Positions 51,199 to 59,484 of a DNA stretch of 64,000 nucleotides are shown here, piece after piece. This DNA is from Holtiella tumoricola (GTDB lineage: Bacteria > Bacillota > Clostridia > Lachnospirales > Cellulosilyticaceae). The stretch is taken from the NCBI RefSeq assembly GCF_027857615.1, contig NZ_JAQIFT010000057.1:39156-103155 (forward strand). Reading direction: 5' to 3'. The notes under the pieces were generated by a model, which saw only the letters and a program-made list of their open reading frames with translations, searched no databases and had not been told where the DNA came from. Position numbers and translations under genes: made by a program. Each line of letters starts with the position of its first letter. Position 1 is the first letter of the stretch.

Positions 51199-52200
51199 CT
51201 ATTTTTGTGTAATACGTTTATAAATTTGTGCTACTACTGGATTTTCTTTTTCTTTTTTATACGCATCTGTAATTGCCTCTTCTGCTTTTGCTTGATTCCC
51301 TTGTATAAAATACACATAGGCACGCTCTGCTGCTACATGATAATCTTTTGGTCTACGTTCTAAGTAGTAATCAAGATAAGGAAGTGCTTCCTCATAATTT
51401 TGTTTTAACCCATTTATAAGCCCCATACAATAATGTGCTAAATCATTACTTTCATCTAGTACAATTACCTTTTTATACAGTTCTAAAGCTTCATCATACA
51501 TTTTGAGACTTAGTAAAATACTTGCTTTACATTCATATCCCAAAGTTTCTTCTGGTTCTTCTTGGATAGCCTTATTAAAACAGCGAATCGCTTTTGCATA
51601 AGCATCTTTTGCTAAAAATTCATCTGCCTTATGGAAGTAGCGTTCATAGTCCATATTAATAGAAAGAACACCATTTAACTCTTTTTCTGTAAGTACTAAA
51701 TTCATATGATCTCCAGCATAATTATGAATATAGCTTAAAAGCTCTGCACGTTTAGCTTCATCCATATGATATGCAATTGGTGCTTCTAATCCTTCTACTA
51801 CATAACTTCTTTCTTCTACTGGCAATAAGAGTACCCCTTGATTTGGTGCAACTATACTATATGTTCTTTCAAAACGTTCACTATCTAATGTAAGTTCTGT
51901 AAGAGCGTGTCCATGTACTGTAGCATCTTTATACCATCCAATAACACATGTCTCCCCATTACGATTTGGAGCTAACCATACAACAAGTACATTTTGTACT
52001 TTGTCATCTACAACTTCAATATTATCTTTATTTATTCCCTGAATTTTTTCTAATTGAATCGTTTCAAGTCCTTCCCCATAACCATAGTAATACCCATTTA
52101 CATTCTGAAAATTATAACCACAAAGAGGAACCGCTTTCTCTTCATCCCCTTCTCCTACATAATACTTCATCCAGTCTGTTGTCACGAATAATATCTTCAT
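51199..52200 (-). CDS. TPR repeat protein with an uncharacterised N-terminal domain
   Basis: The 333-residue cytosolic protein has two parts. Residues 1-130 (VTTDWMKYYVGEGDEEK, YNFQNVNGYYYGYGEG, NVLVVWLAPNRNGETCVIGW with YKDATVHGHA) form a compact beta-rich domain that I do not recognise; similar VGWYKDATV-type segments occur in proteins near nucleases. From about 185 there are four tetratricopeptide repeats (YFHKADEFLAKDAYAKAIRC, CFNKAIQEEPEETLGYECKA, LYKKVIVLDESNDLAHYCMG, YVYFIQGNQAKAEEAITDAY), a protein-interaction scaffold. Monocistronic. Function unknown. Confidence 0.75.
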   Translation of the reverse strand: MKILFVTTDWMKYYVGEGDEEKAVPLCGYNFQNVNGYYYGYGEGLETIQLEKIQGINKDNIEVVDDKVQNVLVVWLAPNRNGETCVIGWYKDATVHGHALTELTLDSERFERTYSIVAPNQGVLLLPVEERSYVVEGLEAPIAYHMDEAKRAELLSYIHNYAGDHMNLVLTEKELNGVLSINMDYERYFHKADEFLAKDAYAKAIRCFNKAIQEEPEETLGYECKASILLSLKMYDEALELYKKVIVLDESNDLAHYCMGLINGLKQNYEEALPYLDYYLERRPKDYHVAAERAYVYFIQGNQAKAEEAITDAYKKEKENPVVAQIYKRITQK

Positions 52201-52275
52201 TGTCTAATCTCCTATTAAAATCTTAAATCTCATAACAATAGCTTATCATATTCTAAAAAAAATGTCTAAATAAAT

Positions 52276-52309
52276 ACAAAAGAGGAGCGTTCATATCCCT
52301 CTCCTCTTT
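52276..52309 (-). terminator. Terminator of the DUF4870 gene
   Basis: AAAGAGGAG (52279-52287) pairs with CTCCTCTTT (52301-52309); A-run on the left supplies the Us on the minus strand. Confidence 0.8.
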
Positions 52310-52324
52310 AATACTTTATCTTCT

Positions 52325-52663
52325 TTATTTAATAATCTCAAACTGACCTATTATAGGTAGTTCTTTTGCCTGGCCTTGAAGTGCATTCACTAAGCCCATT
52401 ATAAATCCTGCTAAAACCAGTACCCAGGCTGAAAATGAGAAAATCCCCCCAATAAATGGGATAATACTAAGTATACCGCTTGCAATAGATACAATAATAG
52501 ATGCGATAAAAAATACTAGGCCTTGATTAGCATGGAACTTTGCATATTCAGATTCTTTTGCAGCTAATAGGGGTACTATGAATAAAATCCCCACATATGA
52601 TAGTGCAGCCATCCCCTTATTACTCTCTATATCTTGTGGATCAAAAACCTTTTGTGTTGACAT
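52325..52663 (-). CDS. DUF4870 small membrane protein
   Basis: The 112-residue protein has the DUF4870 pattern: a short polar N-terminus (VFDPQDIESNKGMAALSYVG), IFIVPLLAAKESEYAKFHAN with the typical KFHANQGL motif, and two or three membrane helices (VFFIASIIVSIASGILSIIP; FSAWVLVLAGFIMGLVNALQ). Function is unknown for the family. It has its own terminator and no partner gene. Confidence 0.85.
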   Translation of the reverse strand: MSTQKVFDPQDIESNKGMAALSYVGILFIVPLLAAKESEYAKFHANQGLVFFIASIIVSIASGILSIIPFIGGIFSFSAWVLVLAGFIMGLVNALQGQAKELPIIGQFEIIK

Positions 52664-52753
52664 CTTAATCTCCCTTCATCCTATATTCTTTCCTATTATA
52701 GGATAACTTTTCTGATAAATCAAATATTTATTCACCCCTTCAAACTTAATTAT

Positions 52754-52795
52754 AAAAAAATGACTGTTGTAAAGCGATTAATCACTTTACAACAG
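52754..52795 (-). terminator. Terminator of the small Lys-rich gene
   Basis: CTGTTGTAAAG (52764-52774) pairs with CTTTACAACAG (52785-52795), followed by seven Us on the minus strand, just past the stop at 52802. Confidence 0.85.
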
Positions 52796-52801
52796 CCTAT
52801 A

Positions 52802-52909
52802 TTATTTCTTCTTAGGTTGAATTTCTTCAGCTACTTCTAAGTTAGTATTTTTATTTGCTTTTTTAGCCTTTGTACTTACTTTATCTTTGTTATTTTTGTT
52901 TTTAGCCAT
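52802..52909 (-). CDS. Small Lys-rich protein, 35 residues
   Basis: An ATG at 52909 follows an AAAGGAG site and opens a 35-residue frame, MAKNKNNKDKVSTKAKKANK then NTNLEVAEEIQPKKK, ending seven bases before a perfect terminator stem. The complete gene layout (site, frame, terminator) supports a real small gene. The basic first half and acidic middle give no recognised family. It may be a nucleic-acid-associated peptide; that is a guess. Confidence 0.65.
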   Translation of the reverse strand: MAKNKNNKDKVSTKAKKANKNTNLEVAEEIQPKKK

Positions 52910-52978
52910 CTTTAAAACTCCTTTAACATAGATTTAAACATTATCATTATTTCCAATGTAAAGGAATTTTATACATGA

Positions 52979-53668
52979 TTAATTTCTTTTCCCCATCATT
53001 CTTACAAGATAAATAAATATGTTAATAAAATCCAAGTATAATTCAAGAGCAAAATATATCGCAACCTTCTCCATCATTTCTGATTGTTGTTCTACTGCTC
53101 CAAATGTATTTTTCATCTTTTGAGTATCATAAATAGTAAGTCCTAAAAATACAATCACACCAAATAGACCTATTAATAAATCATATCCAGATAAATTAAT
53201 AAAAAATCCCACTACACCTATTCCTAAAAGAATAAACAAGCCCATAAAGCATAAATTTCCTATAGAAGAGAAATCTTTCTCCGTAGTAAATCCAATAATT
53301 GATAAACAGGCAAATAATATAGCTGCAAAAGCAAATGCTATAAAAACAGATGTGATATCAAACATAAAAAAGATTACTGAAAAAGTTATTCCTGTTAAGA
53401 TTGAATATCCTATAAATACCATACGTGCAGTTGATGTTTGCATCTTATAAATTCTACTACTTAAGAAAATTACAAGGGCAATTTTTGCTATAATCATTGC
53501 AAAAGGTAACCATGAAAAGCTATAAACTACCCATATTAAATCTGTTGCAATCATTACATATGATGTAAGCGCTGTACATAGTAGCCCTACAAACATCCAT
53601 AAATATGCTTTATTAATATAATTGTAACTTGATGATTGTCTTATTGATGAATACTGGTTATTTTCCAT
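52979..53668 (-). CDS. Bax inhibitor-1/YccA family membrane protein
   Basis: The 229-residue protein has seven hydrophobic segments and BI-1 family features: an N-terminal YNYINKAYLWMFVGLLCTAL, ARMVFIGYSILTGITFSVIF, GLFGVIVFLGLTIYDTQKMK (the conserved YDTQ) and the end FALELYLDFINIFIYLVRMM (LYLDFINIF..L). These proteins are calcium-leak/stress membrane proteins; in bacteria they associate with FtsH. Monocistronic. Confidence 0.92.
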   Translation of the reverse strand: MENNQYSSIRQSSSYNYINKAYLWMFVGLLCTALTSYVMIATDLIWVVYSFSWLPFAMIIAKIALVIFLSSRIYKMQTSTARMVFIGYSILTGITFSVIFFMFDITSVFIAFAFAAILFACLSIIGFTTEKDFSSIGNLCFMGLFILLGIGVVGFFINLSGYDLLIGLFGVIVFLGLTIYDTQKMKNTFGAVEQQSEMMEKVAIYFALELYLDFINIFIYLVRMMGKRN

Positions 53669-53771
53669 TATTAATCCTCTCCTCCATAAGCTATTATAAT
53701 CATTGATTTTAATCCTTCTCTAAGGTTTATCCATTACTCTTGATAATTATACAAAAATAGTCTTAAATTTA

Positions 53772-54851
53772 TCAATCTTTAATTTTATTATATAGCCTTA
53801 CAGCAATAATTACACTTAAAATACCTGCAATTATTTTAGACGTTAAAAAAGGTATAATCATACGTTCTTCCATTGCACTTACAAAAGCCAACTGCCCCCC
53901 TAGCATAAACCCGCCACTTATTCCAAATGCACTTGCAACAACCTTTCCCTTTTTATCCATCTCTTCTAAATCACCAAATGTTAATAGATTACTTGCTAAT
54001 GCACCTATCATTCCTACAATGGTTATATCATTAACTTGTAGCCTATTGGCTAATGGTTTGGTTACTGACTGCAACCCTTTTTGCAAGCAATAAAGCATTG
54101 GATATGCCCCTGCTAAGAATAATCCAATCCTTACTACGACTTCCGCTGCTTCTTGCAATGGCGGCATAGCAGCTGGCAAAAAGTCTATACCTAGTACAAC
54201 AGATGTTCCTACTGCAATAAGTCCTAGTACACTTATCGTAGTAATCAACTTACTAAATGCAGTAAAGAATTTCACAACTGCATTTGTATATTTAATTGTG
54301 CAATATCCTAATATAATACTTAGTAAAAATAATGGAATACTATTAATAATAAGAGTAACTAAAGGTACACCTTGTACCAGTCCTCCTACAAAGTTTCCGA
54401 TAGGTATAACAATAATTGCTACAACCAATCCTTTTAAAAAATAGGGCAAATCCTCTTTCTTAATCATACCTAAAGCAACTGGAATAGAAAAACTTAAAGT
54501 TGCTCCTAAATTAGATGCTAATATAATTCCGGAAAAGCTTGCCATTTCTGATGTATAGGCCAGTTGCCTTCCTAACTGTAATCCTCCCATATCTACTGCT
54601 AAAAATGTAGTTGGTATAATAGAAGGATCTATCTTAAACAAATGGGCAATAGGTTCTAATACAACAATAAGCCCCTGTGCTAGAATCGGTGCTAGCATAT
54701 AAATCCCTATCATATTTAAGCTTAATGCACCTACTGCTTCTAATCCTTTCTTGAATTGGCTTCCTAGCCCAAATCGATTACCTATTAAATAATCCATACC
54801 TCCTAGTACAAGAAATCCTGCAATAATAAGAAATAATATTTTTGTTACCAT
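53772..54851 (-). CDS. eutH: EutH-like ethanolamine carrier family protein
   Basis: The 359-residue membrane protein has about ten spans and EutH-type features: the N-terminal GGMDYLIGNRFGLGSQFKKG then LEAVGALSLNMIGIYMLAP, PTTFLAVDMGGLQLGRQLAY, SNLGATLSFSIPVALG and FGISGGFMLGGQLAF. The rest of an ethanolamine-use operon (eutABC, microcompartment shell) is absent. Instead it lies 39 bases downstream of split LysO genes, so its substrate may be another small amine. Family call firm, substrate open. Confidence 0.8.
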   Translation of the reverse strand: MVTKILFLIIAGFLVLGGMDYLIGNRFGLGSQFKKGLEAVGALSLNMIGIYMLAPILAQGLIVVLEPIAHLFKIDPSIIPTTFLAVDMGGLQLGRQLAYTSEMASFSGIILASNLGATLSFSIPVALGMIKKEDLPYFLKGLVVAIIVIPIGNFVGGLVQGVPLVTLIINSIPLFLLSIILGYCTIKYTNAVVKFFTAFSKLITTISVLGLIAVGTSVVLGIDFLPAAMPPLQEAAEVVVRIGLFLAGAYPMLYCLQKGLQSVTKPLANRLQVNDITIVGMIGALASNLLTFGDLEEMDKKGKVVASAFGISGGFMLGGQLAFVSAMEERMIIPFLTSKIIAGILSVIIAVRLYNKIKD

Positions 54852-54890
54852 AAACTAAACCTTTCCTTCTCATATAATGTAAGCAATCTA

Positions 54891-55490
54891 CTATAGGACA
54901 CTATAGAAGAAGTTAGTTAATATAGGTACCATCATTGAACAAATAACCCCATTAATAACTGCCATAACGACAACTTCTTCACTTGTATACTTGATTAAAA
55001 CTGGCAAAGTCGTATCTTCACTTGTAGCTGCTGCTGGTGCAATAGCTGTATAAGGATTACAGTATTTTGCTACAATAGGTATTATCATAAAAGATAAAAT
55101 TTCTCTAAATAAATTTGCCAAAAATGCTATTGTCCCTACATCTGCACCTGCTAAGTCTGTTAATAATACACCTGATAACGAATACCATCCAAGCCCTGAT
55201 GTAATGGCTACGCTTGTATTAAGTGGCATATCCATAAGTTTACTACATACCACACCACCTAATATAGACCCTAATATGATTCCTACTGGAATAAGTAATA
55301 TTTTTATATGGTGTTCTTTAATCTTACTGAAAACTTGTTTATTTGCTCCTACACTAATTCCTACTGAGAACATTAAAATAACTAATGTAATATCTGAAAG
55401 ACTACTAAAAAATTCAACTTGTTCATTTCCCAAACCTACAGTTGCATAAAGCACACCTAAAACCAAACTAATCATTATTGCTTTGATCAT
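54891..55490 (-). CDS. lysO: LysO family lysine exporter, C-terminal part (separate gene)
   Basis: LysO exports lysine and its toxic analogues. The single E. coli protein is about 299 residues; here the C-terminal part is a 199-residue protein with SDITLVILMFSVGISVGANK, TSGLGWYSLSGVLLTDLAGA and GTIAFLANLFREILSFMIIP, the conserved core. The N-terminal part is the separate 96-residue gene upstream, whose stop overlaps this start by 23 bases. Both are needed to make one carrier; split forms are known in Clostridia. Confidence 0.85.
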   Translation of the reverse strand: MIKAIMISLVLGVLYATVGLGNEQVEFFSSLSDITLVILMFSVGISVGANKQVFSKIKEHHIKILLIPVGIILGSILGGVVCSKLMDMPLNTSVAITSGLGWYSLSGVLLTDLAGADVGTIAFLANLFREILSFMIIPIVAKYCNPYTAIAPAAATSEDTTLPVLIKYTSEEVVVMAVINGVICSMMVPILTNFFYSVL

Positions 55491-55758
55491 CTTTTTTCTC
55501 CTTCATAAATAACCTGGTCAATATATATACAACAATAACTGATAGGATAATTGGTATAACTGCAAAAAGTAAGCCTTGTAATCCCATCCCTAACAATTTA
55601 TCCATTAAAGTTTCATTACTCCCGAGTGTAACACCCATGCAAAAAATGAGTATTACAATACTTATAACCTGAACTTTACTATTATGTACTTGCCATTTTT
55701 CAGGAAAGATGTAAGCTCCCAATGCTACACCTAAACACATTATTAATAAAATAATCAT
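55468..55758 (-). CDS. lysO: LysO family lysine exporter, N-terminal part (separate gene)
   Basis: The 96-residue protein has three membrane helices (IILLIMCLGVALGAYIFP; VQVISIVILIFCMGVTLGSN; QGLLFAVIPIILSVIVVYIL) and ends in a polar KEKKDDQSNND. It corresponds to the first third of full-length LysO; the MGVTLGSN segment mirrors VGISVGAN in the partner, reflecting the internal repeat of the family. Its coding end overlaps the start of the larger subunit, so translation is coupled. Confidence 0.8.
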   Translation of the reverse strand: MIILLIMCLGVALGAYIFPEKWQVHNSKVQVISIVILIFCMGVTLGSNETLMDKLLGMGLQGLLFAVIPIILSVIVVYILTRLFMKEKKDDQSNND

Positions 55759-55801
55759 ATCATTTACTCCTTATTTCTAAACTTAAAATGCCATTTATCC
55801 A

Positions 55802-55836
55802 AATAAAAAGGGCTGTTTAATGACAGTCCTTTTATT
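55802..55836 (-). terminator. Terminator of the HD-GYP-type gene
   Basis: A stem of about 14 pairs (left arm 55802-55816, right arm 55823-55836, small mismatch) closes on TTAATG, with A/T runs on both sides, immediately after the stop at 55839. Confidence 0.8.
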
Positions 55837-55838
55837 AG

Positions 55839-57077
55839 CTATTCAATAAATACTTGATAACGGCGTATTGCATCCCTTTGAGCTGCCTCACGTATCGCAA
55901 CTAAATTATCATAGTTCTGCTTCAGTACTTCCACTAAACAACTAAATTCCTCATCTTCTTCATCTTGCTCAACACGTTTAAAAATTTCTAATACTTTTTC
56001 TGATTTCATCGGTTCTCTATAGGGTCTTTCTTCTGTTAATGCTGTAAATATATCTGCTACTTTCATAATTTTACAGCCCTCATCCAATCCACTATCTTGT
56101 ATTCCAAATGGATATCCTGTTCCTTTTATATTTTCATGGTGGTATGCTGCCCACTCTTTTACTTTTCCTATTCCTTCTATATGACTTAAAATCTGATAAG
56201 TATAATAGGGATGTATTTTCATGATACTATATTCTTCATCTGTAAGCTTATCTGGTTTTTCAATAATTTCTATCGGTACTGCCAACTTACCAATATCGTG
56301 AACAAACCCTGCAAATCGCATTAATGTACATTCATATTGACTATATGCTCTTAACTTTGCTAACTCACTTGCAACTGCTGCAATACCACTTGAATGAGTT
56401 GCCGTAAATCTACACCTAAAGTCAATTATTTGTGAAAAGAATAGCCCCATTTGAATCATAACATCTTCTGTAAAGGCTATGTTTTTATAATATTCACATC
56501 TAGGTGCCAATATCATAGCACTCATACTATCTAGCCAAAAAGCTTCATTTTTACTAATCCTCATAAAAGCTTCTACTACTTTAGGATTAAACATTTTACC
56601 ACGTTCTTCAATAATCTGTGTTCTTATTTCTTCACTTTTTAGCAAAATATTACTTTGCTGCTGAGCTAATACATCTACTCTATCAGCTAAATATAATATA
56701 TTCCCCCCTAACATTTCCTCTTGCTTAGGATATTCATCCCACCTTATATGATGATACCGTACATGTACTGCAACATCTTTAAATGATTCTAATATACTTA
56801 AAAGCTTATAGCCCTTTTCCGCATGAATCCCCCCATTTATTCCTTTAAAGTCAAAAATATCTACACGATCTTGAGTTGATAATGCCCCTACATCATGAAC
56901 TAATCCAGCTAATACCATCTCATCTCGTTCCTGTGTGGTTAGCCCAAGCTCTTCCGCTATCCTACCTGCAATATATGCTACTCTTCTATGATGCCCCGTT
57001 AGCTGAGAATCTACTAAATCAGCTATTTTTCCCACAGAATAAGCAATATTAAAGATGGATACATTATATTCCCCCAT
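55839..57077 (-). CDS. Tandem HD domain protein, HD-GYP type phosphohydrolase
   Basis: The 412-residue cytosolic protein has two HD domains. The first (about 25-130) has GHHRRVAYIAGRIAEELGLT, LAGLVHDVGALSTQDRVD and HVRYHHIRWDEYP. The second (about 240-400) has RFAGFVHDIGKLAVPIEIIE, MKIHPYYTYQILSHIEG, AAYHHENIKGTGYPF (the GYP motif) and KVADIFTALTEERPYR. The second domain keeps the metal and GYP residues of cyclic-di-GMP phosphodiesterases, so c-di-GMP or a related dinucleotide is a plausible substrate. No sensor or membrane domain is attached. Confidence 0.88.
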   Translation of the reverse strand: MGEYNVSIFNIAYSVGKIADLVDSQLTGHHRRVAYIAGRIAEELGLTTQERDEMVLAGLVHDVGALSTQDRVDIFDFKGINGGIHAEKGYKLLSILESFKDVAVHVRYHHIRWDEYPKQEEMLGGNILYLADRVDVLAQQQSNILLKSEEIRTQIIEERGKMFNPKVVEAFMRISKNEAFWLDSMSAMILAPRCEYYKNIAFTEDVMIQMGLFFSQIIDFRCRFTATHSSGIAAVASELAKLRAYSQYECTLMRFAGFVHDIGKLAVPIEIIEKPDKLTDEEYSIMKIHPYYTYQILSHIEGIGKVKEWAAYHHENIKGTGYPFGIQDSGLDEGCKIMKVADIFTALTEERPYREPMKSEKVLEIFKRVEQDEEDEEFSCLVEVLKQNYDNLVAIREAAQRDAIRRYQVFIE

Positions 57078-57167
57078 ATTAAATTCCTCTCTAGTGTATA
57101 TTTCATTTTTTAATATTAGATACTAGTATATCATTATTCTTATAGCATTGAAATACTTCAAATATAC

Positions 57168-57205
57168 AAAAAAACTTGCTAGGTCAGCTCTAACCTAGCA
57201 AGTTT
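57168..57205 (-). terminator. Terminator of the purine permease gene
   Basis: AAACTTGCTAGGT (57172-57184) pairs perfectly with ACCTAGCAAGTTT (57193-57205), followed by Us on the minus strand, two bases after the gene's stop. Confidence 0.88.
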
Positions 57206-57207
57206 GC

Positions 57208-58518
57208 TTATTCTGCTATATCTATTTTTTCATCTTTAGGTAAGATAAAGTTTAAAATTGCCGCTACTAAAAATGCCACAACTATACCACTTTGTGCAAA
57301 GATTAATCTTGCCCATTCTGGTAAATATTGAAGTGCATCAGGCACATTGCCTAACCCTAAACCTAATCCTAAAGCAATAGCAACAATCATTCCATTACGT
57401 CCACTCATATCTTGTTTAAATACAAGTTGCATACCACTTACTGCAATCATGGCAAACATAATAACTGTTGCACCACCAAGTACTGATTGTGGTGTAGCTG
57501 CTACAACTGCTCCTAATTTAGGGAAAAACCCTGCTAAAATAAGGAAAATCGCACCTGTCATAATTGTAAAACGGTTAACTACTTTTGTCATACTTACAAG
57601 ACCAACATTCTGACTAAATGATGTATTTGGAAGTACTCCAAAGACCGCTGCAATAGCGCTTCCAAATCCATCTGCAAGTACACTACCACCTACTTCTCTA
57701 TCCGTTGGTTCGCGGTCAAGGCCACCCATAGTAATACCTGAAACATCCCCTACTGTTTCTACTGCTGTTGCAATATACATAATGCACATTGGTATAATAA
57801 CTTCTATTTTAAATTCAAATGGGAACATAAATGGTTGTGGCATACTAAACCATGCTGCATTTGTAACACCACTAAAATCTACTTTTCCCATGAAAACAGC
57901 CACAATATAACCTACAATAATTCCTATTAGTATAGCTGAAACACTTGCAAATCCTTTTGTAAATTGTTTTAAACCTATAATAATGAACATAACTAAGAAT
58001 CCTAAAAATAAATTAGATAAAGATCCAAAGTCATCTGCCCCAATTCCTCCTGCTAAGAATTTCACTCCTGTAGGAATAAGTGAAAAACCAATAGCAATAA
58101 CAACTGTACCTGTTACAACAGGTGGAAAGAATCTTTTAAGTGGTTTAATAAAGAAACCTAATATAATCTCAAGGATTGCACCTGTAAAAGATGCACCCAT
58201 AATGGCACCATAACTATAACTTCCAGCTGCAGCTTGTACAGTTGGTAAAAATCCTGAACTTGTACCCATAACAATGGGTAGCTTTGCTCCAATACGACCT
58301 AGTGGATAAAGTTGAATCAATGTAATAAGCCCTGCAATAAACATGGCATTTTGCATCAAAGCAGCTTTTTGTTCTGCTGGAATACTCATGACACCACATA
58401 CAATAATAAGTGGTGAAACATTTCCAACAAACATAGCTAAAACGTGTTGCATCCCTAATGGTATAGCTTTTTTCAAAGGCACTCTGCCATCTAACTCATA
58501 AATACTTTCTTTTCCCAT
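57208..58518 (-). CDS. Uracil-xanthine permease family (NCS2) transporter
   Basis: I start at 58518 (MGKESIYELDGRVPLKKAIP) since the longer frame to 58566 runs into the riboswitch region. The 436-residue membrane protein has the NCS2 core: PLGMQHVLAMFVGNVSPLII, GTSSGFLPTVQAAAGSYSYG, the substrate motif EVIIPMCIMYIATAVETVGD with VSGITMGGLDREPTDREVGG (signature around E and Q), and GVLPNTSFSQNVGLVSMTKV. The guanine riboswitch upstream argues for guanine, hypoxanthine or xanthine as substrate rather than uracil. Confidence 0.9.
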   Translation of the reverse strand: MGKESIYELDGRVPLKKAIPLGMQHVLAMFVGNVSPLIIVCGVMSIPAEQKAALMQNAMFIAGLITLIQLYPLGRIGAKLPIVMGTSSGFLPTVQAAAGSYSYGAIMGASFTGAILEIILGFFIKPLKRFFPPVVTGTVVIAIGFSLIPTGVKFLAGGIGADDFGSLSNLFLGFLVMFIIIGLKQFTKGFASVSAILIGIIVGYIVAVFMGKVDFSGVTNAAWFSMPQPFMFPFEFKIEVIIPMCIMYIATAVETVGDVSGITMGGLDREPTDREVGGSVLADGFGSAIAAVFGVLPNTSFSQNVGLVSMTKVVNRFTIMTGAIFLILAGFFPKLGAVVAATPQSVLGGATVIMFAMIAVSGMQLVFKQDMSGRNGMIVAIALGLGLGLGNVPDALQYLPEWARLIFAQSGIVVAFLVAAILNFILPKDEKIDIAE

Positions 58519-58566
58519 ATTTTTCTTTTTCCTCTTCCTCTTATATTTCATTGGGAAGGTGAACAT

Positions 58567-58633
58567 TTCGTAGTCTACTTATTTACGGCAAGTAGGTAGA
58601 AACCTTCGGTCCTTATCACCAAATTTATACGAT
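58567..58633 (-). promoter_or_regulatory. Guanine-class purine riboswitch aptamer
   Basis: On the minus strand the leader has P1 (ATCGTA with TACGA), a P2 hairpin with loop GATAAGG, the signature J2/3 TTTCTACC, a P3 hairpin TACTT-GCCGTAAAT-AAGTA and J3/1 GACTACG. The C in GAC at the position that pairs with the ligand marks a guanine (not adenine) aptamer. No clear terminator follows; the CACCTTCC segment at 58549-58559 could pair with the purine-rich ribosome binding site (GGAAGAGG), suggesting control of translation. Confidence 0.9.
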
Positions 58634-58661
58634 ATAATATATGTATACATAAGTCGATTTT

Positions 58662-58690
58662 ATTATAGCATAGCCTTTTATATTTGTGAA
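58662..58690 (-). promoter_or_regulatory. Promoter of the riboswitch-permease transcript
   Basis: Minus strand TTCACA (58685-58690), 17-base spacer, TATAAT (58662-58667); the start falls about 20 bases before the aptamer. Confidence 0.65.
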
Positions 58691-58775
58691 CTATTTTTTG
58701 TATCTAATCATAATGTTCGAGTTTCATATTTATATTTTATTTTTTACACTTCTCTTTCTTATTCAAAAACAATTC

Positions 58776-58807
58776 TATAATTTAATTAAGTAATCACTTA
58801 ATTAAAT
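58776..58807 (+). promoter_or_regulatory. ArsR-type promoter and perfect inverted-repeat operator
   Basis: TATAAT (58776-58781) has only a weak -35. Overlapping its end is a perfect 12-base-arm inverted repeat, ATTTAATTAAGT (58780-58791) and its complement (58796-58807), centre AATC, lying directly before the GGAGG site of the ArsR-like gene. Placement fits autorepression. Confidence 0.65.
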
Positions 58808-58816
58808 GGAGGCAGT

Positions 58817-59196
58817 ATGGTTAATCCTATTCAGCTTTTCAAAGCACTCTCTGACGAGACAAGACTTCACATCCTTTATTACTTGCTCACAAAAATGTGT
58901 GTACAAAAGGTATTTCTAAACATCTTAACATTTCTGCAACTGCTGTAACACAGCATATTAAAATTCTCAAATATGCCGAGATTATTATAGATGCCAAACA
59001 AGGTTATCGTATTCATTATACTCTTAACCCCAACACACTTAATATTTTATCTAAATTTATAGATGAGTTAAGATGTCCTAGTACTATGAAGCAACATACT
59101 TCTTATCCCCTCAAAGAAAGTTGCACTAAAAGTTGCTGTCATTCCAAGCAAGAAGGGATTTATAATGAAAATATGTTTTCCAATCAATCAAGCTAA
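58817..59196 (+). pseudogene. ArsR family regulator with a frameshift in an A-run
   Basis: The ATG at 58817 follows GGAGG and reads VNPIQLFKALSDETRLHILY then YLLTK, the start of an ArsR winged helix. At ACAAAAATG (about 58888-58896) the frame must shift by one: one more A would give LLTKNVCTKGISKHLNISAT then AVTQHIKILKYAEIIIDAKQ, the recognition helix and wing, ending in a Cys-rich tail (CTKSCCH). The intact product would be about 126 residues. Either the gene is inactivated, the sequence has a homopolymer error, or the A-run permits slippage. The operator upstream is intact. Confidence 0.75.
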
Positions 59197-59383
59197 CGAC
59201 CTACAAAGCATACCTTATGGGCACTTTGGTTCAGCTCCAAATTTCTTAATCGTAGATAGTACTACCCAAGACTGTATTTGTATTGATAATGGTAACCTTC
59301 ACCACGGGCATAATAAATGCCAATCACTACAAGCACTTAACCATACACACACTTGTAGCCATGATCATTGCCGTCACCATTAA
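59165..59383 (+). CDS. Short NifX/dinitrogenase-cofactor family protein with His-rich end
   Basis: The 72-residue protein begins MKICFPINQANDLQSIPYGH and FGSAPNFLIVDSTTQDCICI, matching the first half of the NifX/NifB-associated domain (HFG.AP.FLIVD). The family is normally 105-125 residues; here after NKCQSLQALN the expected second half (the VDAI..G.G.GA region) is replaced by HTHTCSHDHCRHH, which has six His and two Cys. It overlaps the end of the ArsR-like frame by 32 bases, with an AAGGGA site. It may be a truncated gene or a small metal carrier. Confidence 0.65.
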   Translation: MKICFPINQANDLQSIPYGHFGSAPNFLIVDSTTQDCICIDNGNLHHGHNKCQSLQALNHTHTCSHDHCRHH

Positions 59384-59425
59384 GAATGAATATATTACAT
59401 TTGTGTAACAATTCAAACTTCCTAT

Positions 59426-59454
59426 TTACATTTTAACTGAATTATTTTAATATT
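59426..59454 (+). promoter_or_regulatory. Promoter of the 40-residue gene
   Basis: TTTACA (59426-59431), 17-base spacer, TAATAT (59449-59454), about 30 bases before a GAAGGAGG site and ATG at 59485. Confidence 0.6.
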
Positions 59455-59484
59455 ATATTATCAAAAATTATGAAGGAGGTAAAA

